From: Aromatoleum bremense | GTDB taxonomy: Bacteria > Pseudomonadota > Gammaproteobacteria > Burkholderiales > Rhodocyclaceae | DNA length: 64,000 nucleotides | NCBI RefSeq assembly: GCF_017894365.1 | Contig: NZ_CP059467.1 | Coordinates: 248,001-312,000, forward strand | Reading direction: 5' to 3' | Shown: positions 50,426 to 58,665 of the stretch, piece after piece | Layout: each line of letters opens with the position of its first letter | How positions within the stretch are numbered: the stretch's first letter is position 1 | Position numbers and translations under genes: made by a program | The notes under the pieces: generated by a model | Told to the model about the DNA's origin: nothing | Seen by the model: only the letters and a program-made list of their open reading frames with translations | Database searches by the model: none

Positions 50426-51007
50426 ATGAACACCCCGATGACCGGCGCAATCCTGCGGCTCTTCGGCACCCTGGGTGAGGAACTCGCGCGGCGCCAAGTG
50501 CCGCCCGGTGCGGTTCACGCATACATTTTCGGGGGCTGTGCCGTGCATCTCCATGCCCGATCCAGGGCCAGCACCGACGTCGATGCCGAGTTCGCGTACC
50601 CGCCGCCGCTCAAGCAGGAGCTGATGCTCATCCTGGCCGAACTGCCGCCAGTGGATTACGACGATCCGGAAGAAGGCCCCTCGCAGCTGGCGTACGACCC
50701 GACCTTCAACCCAACCCTGGGCCCGCTCCACATTGACTACCAGGACCGCGCCGTGCCTCTTGAGGGCACCCGTGGGTCACCCGTGATCGTCATGCTGCCG
50801 AGCATCGAGGACATCGCCCTTTCCAAGCTAGGGCGCTTGGGAGATGTGGATCTGGAGGACATCCTCACCCTCCTCTCCTTACCGGAGGCCTCTTGGGAGA
50901 AGTTTGAGCAATTGGCTCTGGAGGCCAACAAATACTATGTGGGACCCGACTTGACCCCCAATTTGTCCCATGTTAGAAGAAAATTCAACGAAAGGAGATC
51001 TTCGTGA
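50426..51007 (+). CDS. DUF6036-type nucleotidyltransferase, toxin-like
   Basis: 193 residues. The segment AYIFGGCAVHLHARSRASTDVDAEF has the GG...(S/T)xDxD pattern of minimal nucleotidyltransferases (AbiEii/MNT-like). It also has VIVMLPSIEDIALSKLGRLGDVDLEDILTLL, as in DUF6036 proteins, where SKLGR follows the core. Such proteins are often the toxin half of two-gene systems. The stop overlaps the next start (GTGA). It sits next to another toxin-antitoxin locus. Confidence 0.65.
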   Translation: MNTPMTGAILRLFGTLGEELARRQVPPGAVHAYIFGGCAVHLHARSRASTDVDAEFAYPPPLKQELMLILAELPPVDYDDPEEGPSQLAYDPTFNPTLGPLHIDYQDRAVPLEGTRGSPVIVMLPSIEDIALSKLGRLGDVDLEDILTLLSLPEASWEKFEQLALEANKYYVGPDLTPNLSHVRRKFNERRSS

Positions 51008-51414
51008 CACGGTCGGTTCGACGGATGGCACTCGAGCGGATGCTTGGCGACGTGGCTCGCCAGGGCTTCGCGCGTGTCGATCCCGACCTGCTGCGTGAAG
51101 TCGCTGAACGGTTATGGTACGTCGGCGAGGTGCCCAACTTGGCCGAGGTGCCCGCCAAGCTTCGGCCGGACGCCGGCTACCTGGTTGACAGGCTGGCCCG
51201 CTTCAACGTTCTGCCGAAGGAGCAGAAGCTACGGCTGCTCTCTGCTGTCCGTCAGTACCAGCCGCCCCTCCCGGCACCCAGCGCTGGGGTGGCCCGTTGC
51301 AAGGATCCTCTGGCTGTAGCATGGGGCGCCTCGATGGACCTCACGAGCCGCTTGGGTGAGCTGATGCCATACCAAACGAGACAGTACGCCGCTGACAAAG
51401 CCAAAGCGGCCTGA
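51004..51414 (+). CDS. Partner protein of the nucleotidyltransferase, unknown
   Basis: 136 residues from a GTG overlapping the upstream stop by 4 bp, with GAAAGGAG as ribosome site. Mostly helical (LERMLGDVARQGFARVDPDLLREVAERLWYVGE), no recognised domain. Tight coupling suggests an antitoxin or accessory role. A strong terminator follows at 51439-51461, so the two genes form a closed operon. Confidence 0.55.
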   Translation: MTRSVRRMALERMLGDVARQGFARVDPDLLREVAERLWYVGEVPNLAEVPAKLRPDAGYLVDRLARFNVLPKEQKLRLLSAVRQYQPPLPAPSAGVARCKDPLAVAWGASMDLTSRLGELMPYQTRQYAADKAKAA

Positions 51415-51438
51415 CTTGCTTACCTGATCTAATTGACG

Positions 51439-51461
51439 ACGGAGCCTGAGGGCTCCGTTTT
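51439..51461 (+). terminator. Rho-independent terminator of the nucleotidyltransferase pair
   Basis: ACGGAGCC-TGAG-GGCTCCGT then TTT: an 8-bp perfect stem with a 4-base loop and a short U-run, 25 bp after the stop. Confidence 0.85.
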
Positions 51462-51691
51462 CATGTGCGCCCAGCAGGGGCGCACTCCTGCGGGTGAGGT
51501 TCAGTATCGCCCCCCCCTGCGTCTCGGAAAGTGCCGAAGGAGCGCCGCGGCTTCGGTGGCAAACTTTCGCACCGAACTACCAACTCCCGCGTATCGCCAC
51601 GCTGTCGCTTCGTTGGCATGATGAACTCGCATCCACGCACAATCGTCACGCTGACGCGTAGTTTTGCGACAGAACCGGAGTGGCACGCCCC

Positions 51692-51741
51692 TCAAACCGC
51701 GTAACTCAACTGGCGCTGGTGCCGCATCGCCAAGAGCACGA
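51692..51741 (-). pseudogene. C-terminal piece of the interrupted RelE/ParE-like toxin
   Basis: Placed after the N-terminal piece at 55736-56063, these bases restore VVLLAMRHQRQLSYAV and a stop, a normal end for this toxin family. The join is exact when one copy of the 6-bp repeat CCCGGG is removed. Confidence 0.88.
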
Positions 51742-51897
51742 CCCGGGCCTCAGCGCTCACCAGAATTGACCCGGCTTCCGCTCAAGTAATTGACCCAGCA
51801 ATCTGAGGTAGGGTCGCCGCCGTGACGGCGGCCGATTGATCTATTTGGCCCGCCTGTCGGACGCTCTCTGGAGGGTTCCCTCGGCAGAGGTCCGTCC

Positions 51898-52338
51898 ATG
51901 CAGAGCAAACAGTGCGCTGGCTGCGGCAAGTTATTCCATCCCCGGCCGCAAACCCCCCGGCAAAGTTACTGCGCGTCGGCGGCGTGCCAGCGGGAACGGC
52001 GACGTCGCTGGCAACTGGCGCGGCGGCAGAGCGATCCCGAGTACCGAGAGAATCAGGCGCGGGCGCAGGCGGCGTGGGCCGCACAGCATCCCGATTACTG
52101 GCGCGAGTACCGGCGTTCGCATCCGGCGTACAGCGACCGTAACCGCCGCCAGCAGCAGGCGCGCGACGCGAGGCGGGCGGCACGCGTTCTTGCAAAGATG
52201 AACGTGTGGACGCGTGAAACGCCCGTGCCCTCAGGGATTTACCGGCTGAGCCCGGCCACGCGTGACGATCTTGCAAAGATGGACGCGTGGATGGTTCGAA
52301 TCACTGCGGTTTCAAGCCCTTACGCACCCTCCGGCTGA
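51898..52338 (+). CDS. Zinc-ribbon-like accessory protein of the IS21-type element
   Basis: 146 residues. The N terminus has MQSKQCAGCGKLFHPRPQ...YCASAACQRERRRRW, a C-x2-C...C-x4-C zinc-binding pattern. A very Arg/Gln-rich helical region (DPEYRENQARAQAAW...SDRNRRQQQARDARRAARVL) follows, suggesting DNA or RNA binding. It lies inside the element upstream of the ParB-like gene. I do not know its function; it may guide target choice or control transposition. Confidence 0.6.
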   Translation: MQSKQCAGCGKLFHPRPQTPRQSYCASAACQRERRRRWQLARRQSDPEYRENQARAQAAWAAQHPDYWREYRRSHPAYSDRNRRQQQARDARRAARVLAKMNVWTRETPVPSGIYRLSPATRDDLAKMDAWMVRITAVSSPYAPSG

Positions 52339-52394
52339 TCTTGCAAAGAGAGGACGTCATCGCCATTCGCAGCGCGGCTGGGTAGGGTTCGGTC

Positions 52395-53387
52395 ATGGAC
52401 ACCCCGGCCCCCCAGATGCCTGAAGTCGATCTGCACCGCCTCGATCTGCGCTTCGCCGACGCGCGGCTGCTCGAGCCGCGCGCGATCGAGGCCCTCGCCC
52501 GCTCGATCGAGCAAAGCGGCCAACTCATTGCGTGCATCGCCGTCCCCGACGCCGACAGCCAGCGCCTGATCCTGGTCGACGGCTACCGGCGTGTGCTCGC
52601 CCTGCGTCGGCTCGGACGGGACACCGCGCGGGTGGAAGCCTGGGCGTGCGATCTCGCGCAGGCCCTGTTGACGATTCTCGCGCAAGCCGGCCGCCGACCT
52701 TTCGCGGCGCTGGAAGAGGCTCTGCTGCTGCAGGAACTCGTGCGCGGCCAGGGGCTCTCGGAGCGCGAGGTGGCGCGCCGCTGCGGCCGCGACGTGAGCT
52801 GGGTCAGCCGGCGTCTGGAGCTCGTCTGCGGCGTGCCCGAAGCCGTGCTCGCGGCCGTGCGCCAGGGCACGGTTTCGACCTGGGCGGCGACACGGGTTCT
52901 GGCCCCGTTGGCGCGCGCCAACACCGCGCAGGCGACGCAGCTGCTCGCTGCGCTGGCGGCGACGCCGCTGTCCACCCGAGAGCTGCAGGTCTGGTTCCGG
53001 CATTACCTGACGAGCCCGAGTGCCGCCCGCGAGCGCATGGTGGCCCAGCCGCGCCTGTTCATTCAGAGCCTGCGCGCGCAGGAAGAAGAGCTCGCCGATA
53101 CGCGCCTTCGCGCCGGGCCGCACGGCCAGTGCGCGGCCGATGTCCGGCAACTCTTGGCGCTGATCAGGCGGCTGCGTAGCCGGCTGCCGAGCCTGTCCCG
53201 CGAAGTGCTTCCCGAATCCCTTCTCGGCGCGCTCGCTCACCTGCGCGCCGCCCTCGATGCGCTGCACTCCGAGCTTGCGAGGAGCCTTGACCATGACGCC
53301 GAGCCAGATTCGCGATGCCGTCCGAACCCTGCAAGCCCAAGGCAAGAGCCTGCGCGAGATCAGCCGTGTGCTCGAGCTATCGCGTAA
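52395..53387 (+). CDS. ParB-like nuclease/partition-domain protein carried by the IS21-type element
   Basis: 330 residues. Residues 10-100 form a ParB N-terminal domain (EARAIEALARSIEQSGQL-like start, LVDGYRRVLALRRLG as the GxxR motif). Residues about 110-170 hold the KorB/ParB HTH (GLSEREVARRCGRDVSWVSRRLELVCGVPEAV). The tail overlaps istA by 95 bp. ParB proteins normally bind centromere-like sites or act as CTP-dependent clamps; as a transposon passenger the role is unclear, possibly end or target binding. Confidence 0.8.
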   Translation: MDTPAPQMPEVDLHRLDLRFADARLLEPRAIEALARSIEQSGQLIACIAVPDADSQRLILVDGYRRVLALRRLGRDTARVEAWACDLAQALLTILAQAGRRPFAALEEALLLQELVRGQGLSEREVARRCGRDVSWVSRRLELVCGVPEAVLAAVRQGTVSTWAATRVLAPLARANTAQATQLLAALAATPLSTRELQVWFRHYLTSPSAARERMVAQPRLFIQSLRAQEEELADTRLRAGPHGQCAADVRQLLALIRRLRSRLPSLSREVLPESLLGALAHLRAALDALHSELARSLDHDAEPDSRCRPNPASPRQEPARDQPCARAIA

Positions 53388-54681
53388 TACCGTGCGCCGG
53401 ATCGTGCGCCCCGACGATCCGGCGCGATCGGAAGACGCATGCCCGGGTGTGCCGCGGGCCTATTTGAAGTCGGCCTTCGAGCGCGCCCAGGGCAACGTCG
53501 TGCGCGTGGCCGAACTGCTCGCCGCCGAGTACGAGCTCACCGTCTCGTACAGCACGCTGACCCGCTGGGTTCGCGAGGCCGGACTGCGCGCACCGCCCCC
53601 GCGTGCCGGGCAATACTTCTTCGCGCCGGGCGAGGAAATGCAGCACGATACCTCGCCGCATCGCGTCACCCTGGGCGACAAGACCGTGACCGCGCAGTGT
53701 GCCGGTCTCGTGCTCGCCTACTCGCGCCGGCTGTTCATCCGGTATAGCCCGCGTTTCACGCGCTTCGAAGCCAAGGAGTTTCTGCTCGAGGCGGTGCGCT
53801 TCATGGATGGCGCTTGTCCGCAGTGCATCATCGACAACACCAGCGTGATGCTCGCCGCCGGCGCCGGAGCGGATGCTGTCATCGCGCCCGAGATGGCGGC
53901 CTTCGCCCGCACGCTGGGGTTCGAATTCCGTGCGCACCGGGTCAATCATCCCGATCGCAAGGGGCGGATCGAGCGCAACTTCTTCTTCGTCGAAACCAAT
54001 TTCCTGCCCGGACGCCGCTTCACCGACTTCGACGACCTGAACCGCCAGGCGCTCGCCTGGTGCCAGGAGGTGGCCAATGCCCGACCGAAGCGGTCTCTGG
54101 GGATGTCGCCGGAAACCGCCTATGTGCTCGAGAAGCCGTATTTGCGGGCGCTGCCCGCGGTGCTGCCGCCGGTCTATGAGGTCTTCGAGCGGGTAGTGGA
54201 CCTGAACGGCTATGTCTCGCTCGAGGTCAATCGCTACTCCGTGCCGGAGCGTCTGGTCGGGCAGGCGGTGACGGTCTACAAATATCCGGCCCGCGTCGAC
54301 ATTCATCATCGCCATCGCGTGGTGGCGACCCATCTGCGGCTGATCGGCCAGCGCGATGCGCGCAGTACCGACGCCGCGCACCATCCCACCCCCGTCAGGG
54401 CCAGCCGCACGCCGGCCCTCGAAGCGCAACTGCGCGACGACAGCCCCGAGCTCGAGGCCTATGTGCGGGCCCTCAAGCAACGCGGTCAGGGCCGTGGGGC
54501 CCGGGCCTTGCGACGCCTGCTCGAGCTCCAGCGCACCTATCCCGGGGAAGCCTTTCTGGCGGCCGTGCGCCAGGCGGCGCACTACGGGCTGTACGATCTG
54601 GGGCGGCTTGAGAAACTCATCCTGCGCGAGGTCGCCGGCAACTTCTTTGCGTTGAACGACGCGCTCGATGACGACGCGTGA
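53293..54681 (+). CDS. istA: IS21-family transposase IstA
   Basis: 462 residues from the ATG at 53293. N-terminal HTH (IRDAVRTLQAQGKSLREISRVLELSRNTVRRIV), then a DDE core with EMQHDTSPHRV (first Asp), CIIDNTSVML (second Asp) and KGRIERNFFFVETNF (Glu), and a C-terminal beta domain (NGYVSLEVNRYSVPERLVG). All expected parts are present, so the transposase looks active. The stop overlaps istB by 14 bp. Confidence 0.92.
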   Translation: MTPSQIRDAVRTLQAQGKSLREISRVLELSRNTVRRIVRPDDPARSEDACPGVPRAYLKSAFERAQGNVVRVAELLAAEYELTVSYSTLTRWVREAGLRAPPPRAGQYFFAPGEEMQHDTSPHRVTLGDKTVTAQCAGLVLAYSRRLFIRYSPRFTRFEAKEFLLEAVRFMDGACPQCIIDNTSVMLAAGAGADAVIAPEMAAFARTLGFEFRAHRVNHPDRKGRIERNFFFVETNFLPGRRFTDFDDLNRQALAWCQEVANARPKRSLGMSPETAYVLEKPYLRALPAVLPPVYEVFERVVDLNGYVSLEVNRYSVPERLVGQAVTVYKYPARVDIHHRHRVVATHLRLIGQRDARSTDAAHHPTPVRASRTPALEAQLRDDSPELEAYVRALKQRGQGRGARALRRLLELQRTYPGEAFLAAVRQAAHYGLYDLGRLEKLILREVAGNFFALNDALDDDA

Positions 54682-55462
54682 GCAGATCCACGCCCAGCTC
54701 GCCCAGCTGCGGCTGCGCGGCATGGCCGCCGCCCTCGATGCCGAATTCGAGCGCGCCGAGCGCGAAGGCGCGCCGCCGGCCGAAGTCGTCGGGCGCTTGC
54801 TGGCGGCCGAAGCGGCCGAGCGGCGCGAGAAGAGCCTCGCGTACCGACTGACGCAAGCGAAGCTGCCCTGGCGCTGGACGCTCGATTCCTTTCCCTTCGA
54901 CCGCCAGCCCGGGGTCGATCGGGGCCAGATCCGCGCCCTGGCCGGACTCGACTTCCTGCGCCGCAACGAGAACATCCTGCTGATCGGCCCGCCGGGGACC
55001 GGCAAGACCGGCATCGCGCTGGCGCTTCTGCGCGAGGCGTGCCTCAATGGCCACGCCGCGCGCTTCTACAAGGCCCAGGTCCTGCTCGACGAGCTCTATG
55101 CCTCGCTCGCCGATCGCTCGACACCGAAGCTCCTCGCGCAACTCGCCCGCTTCCAGCCACTGCTGATCGATGAACTGGGCTATCTCACCCTCAAGCCCGA
55201 GCAGTCCAATGCCTTCTTCCGGCTGATGGATCAGCGCTACGGGCGCGTCTCGACGCTGATCACCACGAACTTGGAACCGAGCGCCTGGTACGAGTTGTTC
55301 GCCAACAAGGCCCTTGTCGACGCCTTGCTCGACCGGCTCCAGCACCGCTGCATCACCATTCGCATCGACGGACCCTCCCTGCGAACCCCAGTGCCGCACT
55401 CGCCGCCGACGAACAAGGGCGCGTCGAAATCGGCGCCCCTCCCGTGCGCACCCGCGGCATAA
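54668..55462 (+). CDS. istB: IS21-family ATPase helper IstB
   Basis: 264 residues. AAA+ ATPase with Walker A GPPGTGKTGIAL (near residue 107), Walker B LLIDELGYL (near 168) and the usual IstB N-terminal segment. It directs IstA to target DNA. Complete, overlapping istA. Confidence 0.93.
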   Translation: MTTREQIHAQLAQLRLRGMAAALDAEFERAEREGAPPAEVVGRLLAAEAAERREKSLAYRLTQAKLPWRWTLDSFPFDRQPGVDRGQIRALAGLDFLRRNENILLIGPPGTGKTGIALALLREACLNGHAARFYKAQVLLDELYASLADRSTPKLLAQLARFQPLLIDELGYLTLKPEQSNAFFRLMDQRYGRVSTLITTNLEPSAWYELFANKALVDALLDRLQHRCITIRIDGPSLRTPVPHSPPTNKGASKSAPLPCAPAA

Positions 55463-55735
55463 CCCGCCCCATCATTCCCTGCGCAAACCCTGGGGCGCTA
55501 CCCCAGACCCCGCACTCGCCGTGAGGCAGACGCCGGGGATGGAAAAATCCCATCCCCGGCGCTGCCACGAGCGTATCTCCCCTCCAAGGCGTCAAGGGCT
55601 TTCGCGGCATAAACGCGGCGATAAACCCGCCGCATTTATTCCACGGTCCCTTGACCCCTTTCCGGGTTGTTCACTGCGCACTGGCCGGGTCCGTTCTGAT
55701 AAGCAGAAATGGGTCAGTTTCCGTGAGCGTCGAGG

Positions 55736-56063
55736 CCCGGGCGCTGGAATGTGCGTACAGGACCACGTGACGCTTGAGCACATACTCACGCAAGTGCGGC
55801 AACCCCGCCTCGTCGGCCAGGGCTTGGACCTTGCGGGCGCGGATCCGCGCTTGAACGGACCGCCCGGCGAAAAACCGCGCAGGGCGCCCACCGGCTGGCG
55901 CCCACCCGAGCGTCTCGGTCATCTCACGCAACTCGGCACGAAGCGCCCGGAAGCGGTTATCAGCGGTCGTCTCATCCTGCTCGACGAAGAACGCCCTCGC
56001 CTCCTCCAGACACGCCGCGAAGTGCCGCGTTGCAGCGACAGTGGCTCGCTGGGTTAGCGTCAC
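55736..56063 (-). pseudogene. N-terminal piece of RelE/ParE-like toxin cut by the IS21-type element
   Basis: The first 109 or so codons (MTLTQRATVAATRHFAACLEEA...LADEAGLPHLREYVLKRHVVLYAHSSAR) belong to the ParE/RelE fold; after the CCCGGG repeat the frame runs into the IS end and adds about 20 foreign residues before a stop. The intact gene would have encoded 125 residues. It starts 6 bp after the antitoxin stop. Confidence 0.85.
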
Positions 56064-56069
56064 CGGCGT

Positions 56070-56345
56070 TCAGTCCGCAAGCAAGCGTTTGACCTCGTCT
56101 TCGGTGACGACCTGCCCCGCCAGCACTTGGCGTAGCCCGACCTCGGCGTCGTCTAGCAGCACCAGACAGGCGTGCTCCTCTTCGAGCGAGTGGTAGTAGT
56201 CGAGCTTCCTGGCGTCCACGAGGGCCACGTAGCTCGCGCCGTTCTTGGTCAGGATCTTTTCGGCCCCGGCCCCCACGACTTCCTCGGCGAGTTCCGTCAA
56301 TCGCGCTCGCGCCTCGCTGATGGGGACCACATCGCTTGCACGCAT
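56070..56345 (-). CDS. Phd/YefM-type antitoxin
   Basis: 91 residues: VPISEARARLTELAEEVVGAGAEKILTKNGASYVALVDARKLDYYHSLEEE fits the DNA-binding Phd/YefM domain, and the rest would wrap the toxin. Its toxin partner is disrupted, so it is now an orphan or the pair is weakened. A 16-bp palindrome upstream is the likely autoregulatory site. Confidence 0.85.
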   Translation of the reverse strand: MRASDVVPISEARARLTELAEEVVGAGAEKILTKNGASYVALVDARKLDYYHSLEEEHACLVLLDDAEVGLRQVLAGQVVTEDEVKRLLAD

Positions 56346-56355
56346 CTTCGTTTCC

Positions 56356-56371
56356 TTAACGAATTCGTTAA
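56356..56371. promoter_or_regulatory. Palindromic operator of the antitoxin gene
   Basis: TTAACGAA-TTCGTTAA, a perfect 16-bp palindrome starting 11 bp upstream of the antitoxin ATG, with another GTTA-like half close by. Typical position for Phd/YefM autorepression. Confidence 0.7.
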
Positions 56372-56416
56372 CGGTTACTGTAGCGGACGAACTGGGCCGT
56401 GGAAAGTTCGATCGGT

Positions 56417-56506
56417 CAGCCGATGGTCGCGGCGACCGGCGGTGCCATGACGCACTTCAAGGATGCTCGCTAGTTCGCGAGCTGGTACGGGCTCACGCCC
56501 GCCTAA
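56417..56506 (+). pseudogene. Relic of an IS110/IS1111-type transposase
   Basis: The frame reads VAATGGAMTHFKDAR, stop, FASWYGLTPA, matching the conserved C-terminal (H)FKDAR-FASWxGLTP segment of IS110-like transposases, with an internal TAG. Only about 30 codons remain, ending near the IS1182-family element. Confidence 0.7.
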
Positions 56507-56521
56507 CCACCCTAGCCCTAG

Positions 56522-58067
56522 CAGCCTGTCGGACTTGAGCACCGCCGGCGCTGTATCCGGGGGCTTGATTTCACAATGTGAGAAACGGTCGGCATTTCAG
56601 GTTCCAATCAGCGGTTTCCTGTCCGAAATCGCAATGCCCCTGTCCTTTTTTCTCACTGCGGACGCAATACGGCCATGCGCTTCAAGTTCCACGCCAAGCA
56701 CACCAGGGTCCACTCGGCGCGCACGTTGTCGAGCCCGCGCAGCAGGAACTGGCGAAATCCCATCACCGACTTGATGATGCCGAACACCGGTTCCACGGTC
56801 TGTTTCCGGAGCGCGTAGGCGGCGCGGCCGGCCCGGGTCTTGAGGGCGTGCTTCATCTGTTCGACGGGGCTGGCGGGCTGCTCGAGCGGGGCGGGCTCTT
56901 CGAAGCGGCGGCGCCAATCCGGATGGTGCTCGTCGCGCCCGACCGCGATCAGCGGTTCGATCCCGGCGGCCTGGCAGCCCTGGACGTTGCGCTCGCTGAA
57001 GAAACCGGTGTCGGCCAGCAGTTGGTCGGGCTGATTGAGCCCTTCGGGCAGGGCCGCGATGCGGGCCAGCATCGGCTCGACCTGCTCCTTGTCGTTGCCC
57101 GCCTGGGTGAGGTGGGGCACCATCACCAGCATCGACTCCGTATCGACCAGCGCCTGCGCGTTGTAGCACTGCTCGAAGCCGCCGCCGGTCACTTTCATGA
57201 TGCGCGAGTCTTCGTCGGTCAGATTGAGCTGGTCGTCCGCGCGCGGACCGGGGGCAGGCGGGGTCGGCGGCTTGCCGCCGGGCTTCTTGCCGGTGGCCGC
57301 CGCCTTGGCCTGACGCTTGGCCAGCTTGGCATCAAACTCGGCCTGTTCGCGCTCGAAGCGCTCCTTGGCGCGCGCTTCGATCTTGGCCTTGGCGGCCGCG
57401 ATGGCGGCCAGCCGGTCTTCTCGGCGCTGGATCTCCGCGGGCAGATCCACGCCCTCGGGCACGCAGCTCCGATCGGCCGCTTCGGCCAGCGCGAGCATCT
57501 CCTGCACTTCGGCCTTGAGCTGGGCCTCGATCTTCTCGGCGTGCCCATACGAGAGCGCGCTGTGTCGGCTGGCGTTGGCGTGGATCTTGGTACCGTCCAG
57601 GCTCACGGTGCCAAAGCGCGAGAGCTGGTTCTCGCGGGCGACTTGCAGCACCTGCACGAAGGCATCGGCGAACTGATCGCCGAAACGGCGGCGGAACGTC
57701 GCCAGCGTGTCGTGGTCCGGATGCTGGTCGCACGCGATGAAGCGGAAGGCCAGCGAGTCGTACGTGGCCCGCTCGATCTTGCGGCTCGAATGGGTTCCCG
57801 TCGCGTAGCCGTAGATCAGCAGCGACAGCAGCAGCGCCGGGTGGTAGGCATCGCTACCGCGGCCCGCGTAGGCGCGCTCCAATGCCGACAGGTCCAGCCC
57901 TTCCACCACATCGACCACGTAGCGCGCCAAGTGCGATTCGGGCAGCCAGTCCTGCACCGACGGTGGTAGCAGGTAGTCCGTTTGGCGGTCGATCGGGCGG
58001 AAGCGGCTCATGCTCTCGGGTTCCAGGGGCGACGCGGCATTTTACAGGGGGATAGTCCGACACGCTG
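56522..58067. mobile_element. IS1182-family insertion sequence, 1546 bp
   Basis: Inverted repeats CAGCCTGTCGGACT (56522-56535) and its near-complement AGTCCGACACGCTG (58054-58067), flanked on both sides by CTAG (56518-56521 and 58068-58071), a 4-bp duplication as expected for this family. It carries one transposase gene and sits between an IS110 relic and a truncated livH. Confidence 0.85.
56653..58011 (-). CDS. IS1182-family transposase
   Basis: 452 residues: MSRFRPIDRQTDYLLPPSVQDWLPESHLARYVVDVVEGLDLSALE... with the DDE-type core FGTVSLDGTKIHANAS and the C-terminal KQTVEPVFGIIKSVMGFRQFLLRGLDNVRAEWTLVCLAWNLKRM. A Lys/Gln-rich coiled segment lies in the middle (residues about 195-260). It appears complete. 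Confidence 0.93.
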   Translation of the reverse strand: MSRFRPIDRQTDYLLPPSVQDWLPESHLARYVVDVVEGLDLSALERAYAGRGSDAYHPALLLSLLIYGYATGTHSSRKIERATYDSLAFRFIACDQHPDHDTLATFRRRFGDQFADAFVQVLQVARENQLSRFGTVSLDGTKIHANASRHSALSYGHAEKIEAQLKAEVQEMLALAEAADRSCVPEGVDLPAEIQRREDRLAAIAAAKAKIEARAKERFEREQAEFDAKLAKRQAKAAATGKKPGGKPPTPPAPGPRADDQLNLTDEDSRIMKVTGGGFEQCYNAQALVDTESMLVMVPHLTQAGNDKEQVEPMLARIAALPEGLNQPDQLLADTGFFSERNVQGCQAAGIEPLIAVGRDEHHPDWRRRFEEPAPLEQPASPVEQMKHALKTRAGRAAYALRKQTVEPVFGIIKSVMGFRQFLLRGLDNVRAEWTLVCLAWNLKRMAVLRPQ

Positions 58068-58582
58068 CTAGTGCGCTCGATCAGAAGCCAGGTCGCGAGA
58101 CACAGCAAGACGGAGCACGCGACCACCCACGCGCGGTAGATGGGCAGGAACATGAACCCCAGATCGATCCCGCCCTGCAGGATGTCCGGGGCCGCATAGG
58201 GCTGGCCCGAGGAGCCGAACGCGTTGATCGACAAACCCTCGATCATCAATGCCAGACCGAAGGTCAACAGCAGGCCATACAGATGATCCAGCTTGTACAG
58301 CCTGCGCAGCAGGGTTCGCTCGAAGAGCATCGCGCCCGCGCCCACGATGAGCGGAGACAACAACAGCGCGAGCCAGTACCCGATGCCGAGCCAGGTCAGT
58401 CCCACCCACGCCAGCATGGCGCCGAGCATGTAGAACGCGCCGTGGCTGAAGTTGATCACGTTCAGCATGCCGAAGATCACGGCCAGGCCCAGGCTCAGCA
58501 AGGCATAGAACGAGCCGTTGACCAGTCCGATGGTCAGCTGGCCCATGAGCGCAGGCAGGGGAATTCCGAGAATGTCGGTCAT
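58068..58582 (-). pseudogene. livH: livH (branched-chain amino acid ABC permease), 3' part lost
   Basis: 171 residues of a LivH-type permease (MTDILGIPLPALMGQLTIGLVNGSFYALLSLGLAVIFGMLNVINFSHGAFYMLGAM...) end at the IS1182 boundary; a full protein has about 290. The remainder and livM are absent on the far side of the element. Located 83 bp after the binding-protein gene in the same direction. Confidence 0.9.
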
Positions 58583-58665
58583 GTCGGGCCTCCGGCGCGA
58601 TGACGGCCGATCGGCTGCCGTTGTTGCTGGGTCGATTCAAGATGCATGGCGATCCCCTGTCCCTG

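Larger units (their letters stand above)
51748..55735. mobile_element. IS21-family element with two extra genes, 3988 bp, flanked by CCCGGG
   Basis: Ends are related inverted repeats: left CCTCAGCGCTCACCAGAATTGACCC, of which the first 13 bases match the right-end CCTCGACGCTCAC with two differences; both continue to TGACCC. Direct repeats CCCGGG flank it (51742-51747 and 55736-55741). It interrupts a toxin gene whose frame is restored by excision. Besides istA and istB it carries a Zn-ribbon-like gene and a ParB-like gene upstream, all in one direction. The 55463-55735 part has no gene. Confidence 0.85.

Noticed and set aside
56578..57969. 463-codon plus-strand frame over the IS1182 transposase
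   Set aside because: Antisense shadow of a complete transposase bounded by matching inverted repeats.
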